DNA from: an uncultured Lachnospiraceae bacterium
GTDB taxonomy: Bacteria > Bacillota > Clostridia > Lachnospirales > Lachnospiraceae
DNA: 36,390 bases
Assembly (NCBI GenBank): GCA_900546325.1
Contig: URCR01000027.1
Span: forward strand, 1 to 36,390
Reading direction: 5' to 3'
The notes beneath the pieces are model-generated. The model saw only the letters and a program-made list of their open reading frames with translations. It did no database searches and was not told the origin of the DNA. Of this stretch, positions 14,964 to 22,811 are shown piece by piece. Position numbers and translations under genes: made by a program. The first letter of the stretch is position 1. Every line of letters begins with the position of its first letter.

Positions 14964-15302
14964 ATGTTTACAAAAAAAGAACTTTACTGTGCCAACTGCG
15001 GCAGAAAAATTGATTTAAAATTTGGTCTTCCGGACTCCTGTACAAACTGCAAGATCCGATTTGAGTTTCCAAAGATCACACAAAAACATGGAATCACCGG
15101 ATTTCTTCTTCTGTTTGCCCTCTCACTGGCTCCGATCTGGGCATTGGTCGAACTGATTCGTCCGCTCATGAACGCATCCCGTGCAGTCAACATCGGAGTA
15201 ACGCTCCTTGCACTCTTTGGAGGGATTGTCTGGTTTAAGACAGTTCTGACACTGCTAAATCAATATGGTTTCTATGTTTGCAGAAATATTGACAGGCGAT
15301 AA
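14964..15302 (+). CDS. Zinc-ribbon membrane protein of unknown function
   Basis: A 112-residue protein. The N-terminus holds two CxxC knuckles (YCANCG and CTNCKI), a rubredoxin-like zinc ribbon, followed by two membrane helices (GFLLLFALSLAPIWALVELI and VNIGVTLLALFGGIVWFKTVL). Start 14964 is preferred because GGAGG lies 9 nt upstream. It is monocistronic with its own promoter and converges on the 340-residue membrane protein gene. The function is unknown. Confidence 0.72.
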   Translation: MFTKKELYCANCGRKIDLKFGLPDSCTNCKIRFEFPKITQKHGITGFLLLFALSLAPIWALVELIRPLMNASRAVNIGVTLLALFGGIVWFKTVLTLLNQYGFYVCRNIDRR

Positions 15303-15339
15303 TGCATTGACAAAAGTTAGGAGATACCGCTGAAATCCC

Positions 15340-16362
15340 TTATGCGTCTTCCTTTTTCGTCTTATCCCCCGCCAGGAATATTGCTTCTGCCAAAACACTG
15401 CCAAACACTGCCCATACAATCTTTTTCAAATTCATCAGCATCCTTTCATCTGCCGGGCAGAGAGCAAACTGGCACACTTCCTGAAATGCTTTCTGCTTTT
15501 TCGCTATCAGTTCCGGGAAAAAATCCAGCTCTGACCACATCGCCGGCAGATAATCTGCTGAAAACTTCAATGTTATCCAAAAGCCAAAAGCAACTAATCC
15601 ACAGACAATGGCAGCTGCAAAAAGTTTTACAGAAATCCTGAGCGAATAGACAGAAATTCTGTTTGTCTGCCCGTATGCTTTTTTTACAAAGACCAGCGCC
15701 GGAATCCAGATCGGAAGTGCCGCCAAAATTCTTGCAAGAGCGCTGTACAGATTACCTTCCCAGAATCCGTCCGGCTCTCTTCCTGTCATCTGTGTAAAAA
15801 GGTCCTGCGCCGTGGAGGCCGCCTCCCTTTTATCAGAATATTCTAAAAGGAGTCCCTGCATAGGTTCTTCTTTTCCTGCAAGAACAGCGGCAAACGTTTC
15901 TTTGCTTTTGATGCATCCTCTGATATAATACTTCTCCCCCGCAATCTCTATCTGATTTCCCTGCACTTCCTGTGTGCCAAAAAGTTTTTCTGCAAGGCTC
16001 TCACTGACCATGCACCCTTCCTCGTCTTCCTCCCACGGATAGCTGCCGCCCGACAGCTGCCCCTGAAAGAAACTTTCCATACTCCCCGCAATCTTCCACA
16101 CATTGCCCATAACACTTTCCCGAACTTCTCCTTTGATCGGCTGTTTCTCGTCTTTGACCCATCCTGTGATTTTCGGCAGACTTTCCGGGTGTTCTGCCTG
16201 TTCTTCAAATCTCTGAAGATCTGCCGGGGTAAACACGGATGTGGTGTAGTAGCCGTTAAAGGTGCCCGCCTGCATTTCCATCTCTCGCAGGAAAGAGAGC
16301 GACAGACACCAAAGTCCCATGCCAAGAAAGAGAATTCCTATTCTGATCCACGTTTTTTTCAT
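15340..16362 (-). CDS. Compact MacB/FtsX-like membrane protein
   Basis: A 340-residue protein with the topology of MacB-type permeases: one N-terminal helix (residues 3-24), an extracellular domain of about 180 residues (including EGCMVSESLAEKLFGTQEVQGNQIEIAGEKYYIRGCIKS, reminiscent of the MacB periplasmic core where a Val-Ser-Glu stretch is common), then three helices (about 209-226, 243-268, 314-333). Members of that family need an ATPase and an HlyD-like adaptor. The adaptor is encoded just upstream with a 4-bp ATGA overlap, but no ATPase gene is present. It is the last gene of the operon. The family call is inferred from topology and context. Confidence 0.6.
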   Translation of the reverse strand: MKKTWIRIGILFLGMGLWCLSLSFLREMEMQAGTFNGYYTTSVFTPADLQRFEEQAEHPESLPKITGWVKDEKQPIKGEVRESVMGNVWKIAGSMESFFQGQLSGGSYPWEEDEEGCMVSESLAEKLFGTQEVQGNQIEIAGEKYYIRGCIKSKETFAAVLAGKEEPMQGLLLEYSDKREAASTAQDLFTQMTGREPDGFWEGNLYSALARILAALPIWIPALVFVKKAYGQTNRISVYSLRISVKLFAAAIVCGLVAFGFWITLKFSADYLPAMWSELDFFPELIAKKQKAFQEVCQFALCPADERMLMNLKKIVWAVFGSVLAEAIFLAGDKTKKEDA

Positions 16363-17903
16363 TCTTTCAGCCTCACTTTATCTTCCGGAGCGATCTCCTT
16401 GCTGCTTCCGATAATCACCTTATCCTCCGCACTTAAAGTAGAAGTGATCGCTGCACTTGTTCCGTCTTTTTCCACTACCGTCACCGGGATCCGTTTTGCC
16501 TTGTACTCTGTGCCGAGAATCGTCTCCTCCTGCTCTGCCACAAGGCAGTAAGTTCCGTCTGTGTCCTTGCGCACCGCCGAAAGGGGAAGCACTTGTTTGT
16601 AGGCGGATTCTGTCTGTCGGACAATCTCGTAAGAAACTTCACTGCCATACGCACCCTCATTTTCCTCTATCGATGCATAAAAAGCACCTGCCGGAGTCTG
16701 ACTTCCTGCTCCTTCTGCAGTTCCATTTCCTGCTGTCTGGGAGGAAGCCACAGAGCCCGTGAGAATTTCTTCTACATTCTTTTTCAGCACTTTCCCCTGT
16801 CCCGGAACGGTGATTTTTACCTCATCTCCCGTTTCTGCCTTAGAAAGATCCTCCGCTGTCAGATTTCCCTTGATCCGATAGCCGCCCCATCCAAGTATCA
16901 GGGAAGAAGTATCATCTGTCACTCCTCCTATGGTCACATTGCTACTTTTGAGCACCCCGTCTTCCACCGCTTTCACTTCCCCGTTTTCTGCCTGAACTGC
17001 TTCCAGCTTTTCCAACTCTTTTTTTGCCAATTCTAAATCCACCTGTGCAGACTGGGTACTGTAATTACCGGCTTGTGCCGTCTTCTGATCATTCTCTGCA
17101 GCCGCAGCATCCTGCTCCTTGGCACTTTCATAAGCATTGTATGCCTGCGCTTTTGCAGTTTCCTGAGCCTGAAGACTTTCCTTGGCCTGACTCTTTTGCA
17201 TTTCCAGCTCCTGCACAGCACTGTCATAGGCTGCCTGCGCCTGGGCTTTTCTCTGCTGCTCTGTTGTCTCTGCCTGCTGGCGCAGATTTTTTGCTTCCTC
17301 TATATTTCCTGCATCCTCCAGTTCCTGCGCCTGCTGCATGGAACTCTCCTTTTCCGCTTCCGCTGCCCGAATCTCCCCGTCTAAAATCTCCTGCTGCTGT
17401 GCAGTACCCGCATTGCAGGCATTTTCTGCCGCAGCACATTGTTCCTGTGCTCTCGCATAACTCTCCTCAGAAAGCTGGACGTCCCGCGCCGCACCTTCAG
17501 CCGCCGCCACCCTTGCCTGCGGCTCTCCCGTCAGCTCCGCCTGCTGCACTGCCAGCTCCAGTTTCTTAATCTCTGACTGCTTCTTCTCAATACTCTCCTG
17601 CAGATAACCCTTGTCATACTGTAAAAGGACATCTCCCTTTTTTACTGCCGTTCCGGTCTGCAGCACCTTTTCCACCCGCAGACCTTTTTGCAGAGACAGC
17701 AGGCTTTCCTTTCTCGTTTCCACAGTCCCCTTTCCCTGTATGAGAACACTGAGTTTTCCCTCCTGCACCTTTCCTGTTGTCACCTTCGGCACTACCATGG
17801 ACGCTGCCACACGGGAGATCACCGTACAGACCGCCATGATCAGAAAAAATACTGCGAAGGCTGCCACCGCTAATTGTTTTTTGTTGATTTTCATTCTCTT
17901 CAT
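16359..17903 (-). CDS. HlyD/MacA-like periplasmic-adaptor-type protein
   Basis: A 514-residue protein. One membrane anchor (residues 11-35) is followed by the split lipoyl/barrel region (GKVQEGKLSVLIQGKGTVET, then VLQTGTAVKKGDVLLQYDKGYL) and an unusually long Ala/Gln/Glu-rich coiled coil (about residues 92-300). The second barrel half follows (DGVLKSSNVTIGG, then TAEDLSKAETGDEVKITVPG) and a C-terminal domain (LPLSAVRKDTDGTYCLV). Such adaptors in Gram-positives work with MacB-type ABC exporters. It lies 4 bp after a sugar-permease gene and overlaps the MacB-like gene, an odd mixture. A GGAGT ribosome site precedes the ATG. Confidence 0.85.
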   Translation of the reverse strand: MKRMKINKKQLAVAAFAVFFLIMAVCTVISRVAASMVVPKVTTGKVQEGKLSVLIQGKGTVETRKESLLSLQKGLRVEKVLQTGTAVKKGDVLLQYDKGYLQESIEKKQSEIKKLELAVQQAELTGEPQARVAAAEGAARDVQLSEESYARAQEQCAAAENACNAGTAQQQEILDGEIRAAEAEKESSMQQAQELEDAGNIEEAKNLRQQAETTEQQRKAQAQAAYDSAVQELEMQKSQAKESLQAQETAKAQAYNAYESAKEQDAAAAENDQKTAQAGNYSTQSAQVDLELAKKELEKLEAVQAENGEVKAVEDGVLKSSNVTIGGVTDDTSSLILGWGGYRIKGNLTAEDLSKAETGDEVKITVPGQGKVLKKNVEEILTGSVASSQTAGNGTAEGAGSQTPAGAFYASIEENEGAYGSEVSYEIVRQTESAYKQVLPLSAVRKDTDGTYCLVAEQEETILGTEYKAKRIPVTVVEKDGTSAAITSTLSAEDKVIIGSSKEIAPEDKVRLKE

Positions 17904-17907
17904 GCTT

Positions 17908-18768
17908 CTACTCCTTTAGTCCTGATGCAAGAATCCCCTGCTCTAAATAATTCTGCCCGCAGGCAAACAAAAACACCGAAGGCGCCATGATCAGAATGGA
18001 TGCCGCAAAGGCACTTCCCATATCATTGACCGTTATATTGGATAAATACAAGGAAACAGGCAGCAGACTTTTTGTCTTTAGAAAGGTCATAGGCGCCTCA
18101 ATCGCATTCCAATATTCCAGAAAATTTAAGAGGAAGGAGGATATCACGCCCGGCAGTCCAAGGGGCAGTCCTATGTAGAAAAAGGATGCCGCCACTCCTG
18201 CTCCGTCTACCTTTGCCGCTTCCAGAAGGGAATCCGGTATCTGCTGGAAAAATTTCGTCATAAGAAATACGGGAAACGTAGAGAAAACTCCCGGGAGGAT
18301 CACAGACCAGTGTGTATCCAGCAGATTAAAAAAGGACAGCACGGTATATCCGGATACCATCGTCACCTGAAAAGGAAGGATCATCAGAATCATATACAGA
18401 TAGAGTATCATTTTCCTTCCTTTAAACCGGAATCTCCCAAGAGCCCACGCCGCAGGAAGCCCAAGTATCAGCTGACCTGCCAGGATGGAGAAGGTCTGCC
18501 GGCAGGAGTTCCAGAACATCACAAAGAAGTCCGGACTGTCCAAAAGCAGCTGCAGATAAGCCTTCAATGTCGGATACAGCGGAAACAGCTTCCATTGCAG
18601 ATCTCCTTTTGTTCCATAGAGCACACTGCCGTAACTTTCCTTTAATTCTTCCGGTCCCATAAAAGAGCCGGCTGCCAAAAGCAGTATCGGAAAGATCAGA
18701 ATCAGGACAAAGATCGTCAAGAAAATCCAGATTGCTGCTTTCTTTTTCTTCACATTCCCTGCCCCCAT
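17908..18768 (-). CDS. Carbohydrate ABC transporter permease, MalG type
   Basis: A 286-residue membrane protein with six helices and the EAA coupling loop LLEAAKVDGAGVAASFFYIGLPLGLPG, which docks to a CUT1-type ATPase. The C-terminus GSAFAASILIMAPSVFLFACGQNYLEQGILASGLKE is typical of MalG-like subunits. It pairs with the MalF-type permease encoded upstream. Either the ATG at 18768 or a GTG at 18753, which overlaps the upstream stop as GTGA, could be the start; the GTG is attractive because of coupling. The solute is unknown. No ATPase gene is in the operon, so a shared MsmX-like ATPase from elsewhere would be needed. Confidence 0.9.
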   Translation of the reverse strand: MGAGNVKKKKAAIWIFLTIFVLILIFPILLLAAGSFMGPEELKESYGSVLYGTKGDLQWKLFPLYPTLKAYLQLLLDSPDFFVMFWNSCRQTFSILAGQLILGLPAAWALGRFRFKGRKMILYLYMILMILPFQVTMVSGYTVLSFFNLLDTHWSVILPGVFSTFPVFLMTKFFQQIPDSLLEAAKVDGAGVAASFFYIGLPLGLPGVISSFLLNFLEYWNAIEAPMTFLKTKSLLPVSLYLSNITVNDMGSAFAASILIMAPSVFLFACGQNYLEQGILASGLKE

Positions 18769-19652
18769 TTCTCTTCTATTTTCTGGCTTCCGATCAGGAT
18801 GCCCCCTAAGACAAGGGCAAGCATTACAGCCGCTGCTGTCATCTTCTGCATATCCAGCTTCAAAAACCAGTTGTTAAACAGATTCTGCAGCATGTAAATA
18901 CTGTCATGGGGATAACTTCCCGCAATCATATACGCCTCCCGGAATACTTTAAATGCATTGACCAGCGATAAAATCCCTGTAAGAAATGCCGTGGGAAGCA
19001 GCAGCGGACAGGTAATATACCAAAAACATTTCAGTTCATCCGCGCCATCCATTTTTGCCGCCTCATAAAGGCTGTCGGAAATTCCCATAAGACCGGACAG
19101 CCATAAGATCATATCATATCCAAGATTTTTCCAGAGATACACTGCAACCAGAACTCCAAAAGCCTTTGTCGTATTCATATAATCCGGACCTTTGATCCCT
19201 GCATGCTGTAAAAGTTCATTCAGCATCCCGCCTTTATCAAAAAACAGCTGCCAGAACAGTACGACAGAACCTGCGGGAACTGCCATCGGCAGGAGAAATC
19301 CACTTTTTAAAATCCCGCTTTTCTTTCCTGCCCTTAAAAGCAGCTGTCCAAAAAGCAGTGATACCCCCAACAGCAGCGGGAGACAGACGGCCAGGAATCT
19401 GACCGTGTTGCCTGCCGCCAGCTGAAAAGCTGTATTGTCCAGAACACTTTTATAATTTTTCACACCGACGAACTCACTGCCCACCGCATTTAGAAAGGAT
19501 CTGCGTACCACATCTGCAAAGGGAATCAGAATAAACACACTCACCCCTGTCAGACTTGGCGCCAGCAATATCCAAGGTATCAGTGTCTCCTTTTTACTCC
19601 GAAAGGTACAGTTCCATTTTTTCACCCAATGTCTTTGCTGCTTCTTCTGCAC
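18750..19652 (-). CDS. Sugar ABC transporter permease, MalF type
   Basis: About 300 residues with six helices. The first follows KKETLIPWILLAPSLTGV and the EAA loop is LYEAAKMDGADELKCFWYIT. This is the partner of the MalG-type subunit. The GTG at 19652 is chosen because GGAGG lies 8 nt upstream inside the end of the solute-binding-protein gene; a TTG at 19688 would be the longest option. The resulting 59-bp overlap with the upstream gene implies tight translational coupling. Confidence 0.88.
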   Translation of the reverse strand: MQKKQQRHWVKKWNCTFRSKKETLIPWILLAPSLTGVSVFILIPFADVVRRSFLNAVGSEFVGVKNYKSVLDNTAFQLAAGNTVRFLAVCLPLLLGVSLLFGQLLLRAGKKSGILKSGFLLPMAVPAGSVVLFWQLFFDKGGMLNELLQHAGIKGPDYMNTTKAFGVLVAVYLWKNLGYDMILWLSGLMGISDSLYEAAKMDGADELKCFWYITCPLLLPTAFLTGILSLVNAFKVFREAYMIAGSYPHDSIYMLQNLFNNWFLKLDMQKMTAAAVMLALVLGGILIGSQKIEEKWGQGM

Positions 19653-21903
19653 TGATATTTCCTCCAAAATATTGTTCTGCACAGTCAAGGAATGTTTTTC
19701 TCACAGATGGATCGATCACAAGCGGAGTTTTCGCTTCTTTTGCCAGATTGAAAATCGGCTCGATCTGTTCCCTTGTCGGATAGCCATAAGAATGCATTTC
19801 CCCACCGCCAAAGCTTATACTAAAGTTGTCTTCCTGTCCTCCTTTTTCTGCAATATCCGCCTGCCCTTCCAGACTTTCTGTGCGGACCGGCAGTCCTTCT
19901 ACAAAGTCCTGCTGTTGAATTTCATCACTTAACATCATTTCCATAAACTCTTCTGCCAGTTCTTTTTCCTTGGAAGAGGCATTGATTCCCATGCGGTTCA
20001 TCGGCAGATACAGCCCATGAGGATTTGTCACAGAAAGCCCCGGCTGTTTCTCCAAAATATCACACACAAGAGAAATTTCTCCCAGTCCATTTAACTCATC
20101 TACTCCCGCAATATCTGTCTCCTCATACAATTCCAGCATGCCGATACCCGAGAATCCGGACATTGTGTTCCCTGATAAAATACGTCCCTTAAAATAAGTG
20201 CCCCACTGATTTTCCATGTCCTCTGATCCACTGTTGGCTGCAAGCTGTTTGGAAAGTTCCAGAATCTCCTGTATCTTTTCCTGTGAAAAGCTGCCGTCCT
20301 TCTGCAGCAGTTCCTGATAGTTTGATGAAAACAGCAGATATGCCATCTGTCCGCCGGAAACTGCACCGACAATCCGTCCTTGCGGATCTGATTCTAAGAA
20401 TTGCTTCACCGTTTCCAGACTATCCAGTCTTGCCGTCGCCTCCTCTGTACCATAAAATACCGGTAAGCGGAAGGCTGCAGATATTTCATAATTTTTCCCG
20501 TTCTGTTTCACACCGTCTACAATTCCTTTTAACAATGTCTTGTCTTTTACCTTTTTATCTGCAAAATCCGTAATGTCCTCCAAAATTCCTTTTTCAATGT
20601 AAGATTCTGTCGGAAGATCATCTAAGAACAGTACATCTGCCCCTTCCTTGTTCAAAAGACTGGTATTTAAAGCGTCAATGTAATCTTCCGGATTTCCGTC
20701 AGCCCCCTGCTTCATCGCATACTGATAATCTACATCTACTTCCGGGTGCCTCTTCTCAAAAGCCCTGACTGCTGCCTCTACCATGCTGCTCTCATAAAGC
20801 CCATACAGCGACAGTTTTTTCTCTGTTTTGCTGCTCATATTTTTGTCATAATAATAGTGGCAGATGGAAAATGTATTTGACTGATACTTTACATAAGCCC
20901 CGTAGAAATTTTTGTCATTGCCGGCTATGAAATTCATCATTGTGAGGTTGTTTGCAGTCTCTCCCATGTTTCCTCTGCTGCCGTCATAAATCTGTTCGCC
21001 AATACTTCCATTTTCCTTATAAACAGAAATCCCTTTTTCCGTTGCAATGTAGTATGTTCCATCCTCTGTCACATCCAGGAATCCAAATCCTGCATCTAAC
21101 CCTTCAATTTTTGTCTCTCCTGTCTTTTCTCCCGTTGTCGCATCATAAGTCAACAGACTCTTTTGATCTGATCCAAGAGTGATAATGTCATTGCCGTTGA
21201 TGCTCGTCATGCCATCATTGTTTGTGACGACATTATGTGCAGGCAGAGTATATTTTTCCTTCCCGGTCGCACCGTCATATAATACAATGTTAGAAGAGGT
21301 CGTATCGACCAGTGCGATATCTCCATTTTCATCTGCACCCAGATAATATGGGGCAAATCCGCCATTTTGCTGCTGATATTCCATGTCCAGACATTCTACC
21401 GGCACTTCCTGTGTCTCCCCACCCGGTATATGCCGATACACATAGGCTGGCTGCGGAGGAAGTTTGATTTCGCCATCCTCTGATGTGAATACACCGGATT
21501 CATCCGAAGCCAGAATGTCACTTGTCATCAGATACAGATTTTTGTCGGCTCCCTGTATCAGATAATTTACATAAGTGTCGGCATCGATTCTTTCTTCCAC
21601 CCAGGTTTCCTCCTGCTTATCCCAGTCGCTGCCGCCCTGATGCGTGTAGGAATATACCTTTATTCCTTCGCCTTCCTTTTCTGCCTGTGTGTAGACCTCA
21701 AGCTTCTTATCTGCATTTAAAAAACTCCCAAGATACGATTCCTCTTCTCCCCAGGGACCTTTCATTTCTTCTTCCACATAGCCCCCCTTTTTCTCCTTTT
21801 TATCGTTTTTATCTCCTTCATTTTCTTTTGCGGAACAGCCTCCAAACATCCCAAGAGTAACTGCCCCGCAAATCACAAGTGCAAGTATTTTTTTGCATTT
21901 CAT
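19594..21903 (-). CDS. Lipoprotein with beta-propeller-like half fused to an ABC solute-binding domain
   Basis: About 769 residues. The signal peptide (MKCKKILALVICGAVTLGMF) ends in a lipobox, FGGC, with Cys23 as the lipid anchor. Residues about 40-370 hold repeated short units of the type GDIALVDTTSSNIVLYD, NDIITLGSDQKSLLTYD and GTYYIATEKGISVYK, which look like blades of a beta-propeller. From about residue 385 (LSLYGLYESSMVEAAVRAFE) to the end it is a family 1 extracellular solute-binding protein (KRHPEVDVDYQY, ADVLFLDDLP, NPHGLYLPMNRMGINASSKE). Ordinary members are about 430 residues, so the N-terminal half is an addition. The start at 21903 has AGAGGAG ahead of it. First gene of the operon, divergent from a two-component system. 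Confidence 0.88.
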   Translation of the reverse strand: MKCKKILALVICGAVTLGMFGGCSAKENEGDKNDKKEKKGGYVEEEMKGPWGEEESYLGSFLNADKKLEVYTQAEKEGEGIKVYSYTHQGGSDWDKQEETWVEERIDADTYVNYLIQGADKNLYLMTSDILASDESGVFTSEDGEIKLPPQPAYVYRHIPGGETQEVPVECLDMEYQQQNGGFAPYYLGADENGDIALVDTTSSNIVLYDGATGKEKYTLPAHNVVTNNDGMTSINGNDIITLGSDQKSLLTYDATTGEKTGETKIEGLDAGFGFLDVTEDGTYYIATEKGISVYKENGSIGEQIYDGSRGNMGETANNLTMMNFIAGNDKNFYGAYVKYQSNTFSICHYYYDKNMSSKTEKKLSLYGLYESSMVEAAVRAFEKRHPEVDVDYQYAMKQGADGNPEDYIDALNTSLLNKEGADVLFLDDLPTESYIEKGILEDITDFADKKVKDKTLLKGIVDGVKQNGKNYEISAAFRLPVFYGTEEATARLDSLETVKQFLESDPQGRIVGAVSGGQMAYLLFSSNYQELLQKDGSFSQEKIQEILELSKQLAANSGSEDMENQWGTYFKGRILSGNTMSGFSGIGMLELYEETDIAGVDELNGLGEISLVCDILEKQPGLSVTNPHGLYLPMNRMGINASSKEKELAEEFMEMMLSDEIQQQDFVEGLPVRTESLEGQADIAEKGGQEDNFSISFGGGEMHSYGYPTREQIEPIFNLAKEAKTPLVIDPSVRKTFLDCAEQYFGGNISAEEAAKTLGEKMELYLSE

Positions 21904-21943
21904 TTTTATGTCTCCTCTCTGCCATGATGTTGTTTCTTTTTTC

Positions 21944-22024
21944 ATCATACCAGGGAAATCTCTAAAAATCTTGAAAGAATCCCAAATGTTTTTGGAGATT
22001 TTTTAGAGATTTATATGATACAAT
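21944..22024. promoter_or_regulatory. Divergent control region with mirrored 16-17 bp sites
   Basis: AGATTTTTAGAGATTT on the minus strand (21971-21956) lies 6 nt from the -10 TATGAT (21949-21944) of the lipoprotein operon. AGATTTTTTAGAGATTT on the plus strand (21996-22012) lies 6 nt from the -10 TACAAT (22019-22024) of the response-regulator gene. Each site covers the -35 position, and neither promoter has a consensus -35. This is the pattern expected for activation of both directions by one OmpR-type regulator. Confidence 0.72.
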
Positions 22025-22054
22025 GTACTCAGACAAAAAGAAGCACGCAATAGA

Positions 22055-22103
22055 AACCGGCGTTTGCGTCAGGCAAATATCCTGCAGGCGCTTCCGGGTC
22101 GTG
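22055..22103 (+). promoter_or_regulatory. GC-rich leader with potential hairpin
   Basis: The 5' leader of the response-regulator gene contains a GC-rich block (ACCGGCGTTTGCGTCAGG, then CCTGCAGGCGCTTCCGGG) able to fold through CCGG/CCGG and CAGG/CCTG pairings. It contrasts with the AT-rich promoter. No known riboswitch class is recognised. Confidence 0.3.
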
Positions 22104-22124
22104 TAAAAAGAAAGGATTATTCTT

Positions 22125-22811
22125 ATGAGAATTTTACTAATTGAAGACGATGTCTCCTTGTGCAAGGCACTGATCATTCATCTAAACAGTCAGGGGTATG
22201 AGACCGACGTCTGTCACAACGGTACAGACGGTCTTTCTTATGCCCTGCAAAATACCTATGATGTCATCATCTTAGATCGTATGCTGCCAGAACTGGATGG
22301 ATTGACACTGTTATCCGCCATCCGCAAGAAGAATGTCTTTACCCCTGTAGTCATGGCAACTGCCATGGATTCCCTTCAGGATAAAATAAGCGGTCTGGAC
22401 TGCGGGGCAGATGACTATATTACCAAACCGTTTGATGTCCAGGAGCTTCTTGCTCGTATCCGCGCCCTTACCAGACGCCCCTCAGTTCTGAAAGGATCTC
22501 CAAAGCTCTCTTATGGGGATTTGTGTTTTGATCCGGAAAAACAGGAACTGTCTGTGGATGAGAAAAGACTGTCCTTATCCAAAAAGGAAGCAAATCTCAT
22601 GGAATATCTGATAAAAAATAAAGAACAGAATCTTCGCCGCAGTCTTCTCCTTTCCTATGTTTGGGGGGCAGATGCGGAAATCGAAGAGGGAAATCTAGAC
22701 AATTATATTTATTTTTTAAGGCGGCGGCTGCGTACCTTAAAGAGCCGGGTGCAGATCAAAACAATACACGGCATCGGCTATCGTCTTGAAGAACTGCCGG
22801 AGGAAGCCTGA
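22125..22811 (+). CDS. Response regulator, OmpR/PhoB family
   Basis: A 228-residue regulator. The receiver domain has acidic residues Asp8/Asp9, phosphoacceptor Asp51 (VIILDRMLPELDG) and the switch Lys in YITKPFDVQELLARI. The C-terminal winged helix (about residues 128-225) ends GIGYRLEE, the standard OmpR-family close. Its stop overlaps the kinase start (ATGA at 22811), so they form a two-component pair. It probably binds the mirrored sites in the 21.95-22.02 kb control region and so drives its own gene and the divergent transporter operon. Confidence 0.94.
   Translation: MRILLIEDDVSLCKALIIHLNSQGYETDVCHNGTDGLSYALQNTYDVIILDRMLPELDGLTLLSAIRKKNVFTPVVMATAMDSLQDKISGLDCGADDYITKPFDVQELLARIRALTRRPSVLKGSPKLSYGDLCFDPEKQELSVDEKRLSLSKKEANLMEYLIKNKEQNLRRSLLLSYVWGADAEIEEGNLDNYIYFLRRRLRTLKSRVQIKTIHGIGYRLEELPEEA

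Noticed and set aside
17024..17569. A long Pro/Ala-rich plus-strand frame opposite the HlyD-like gene
   Set aside because: It arises from the Ala/Gln-rich coiled coil read in reverse; composition is extreme and no start signal is present.
22055..22103. Riboswitch upstream of the response-regulator gene
   Set aside because: The GC-rich leader can fold, but no conserved core of a known riboswitch class is recognisable and no terminator follows it.
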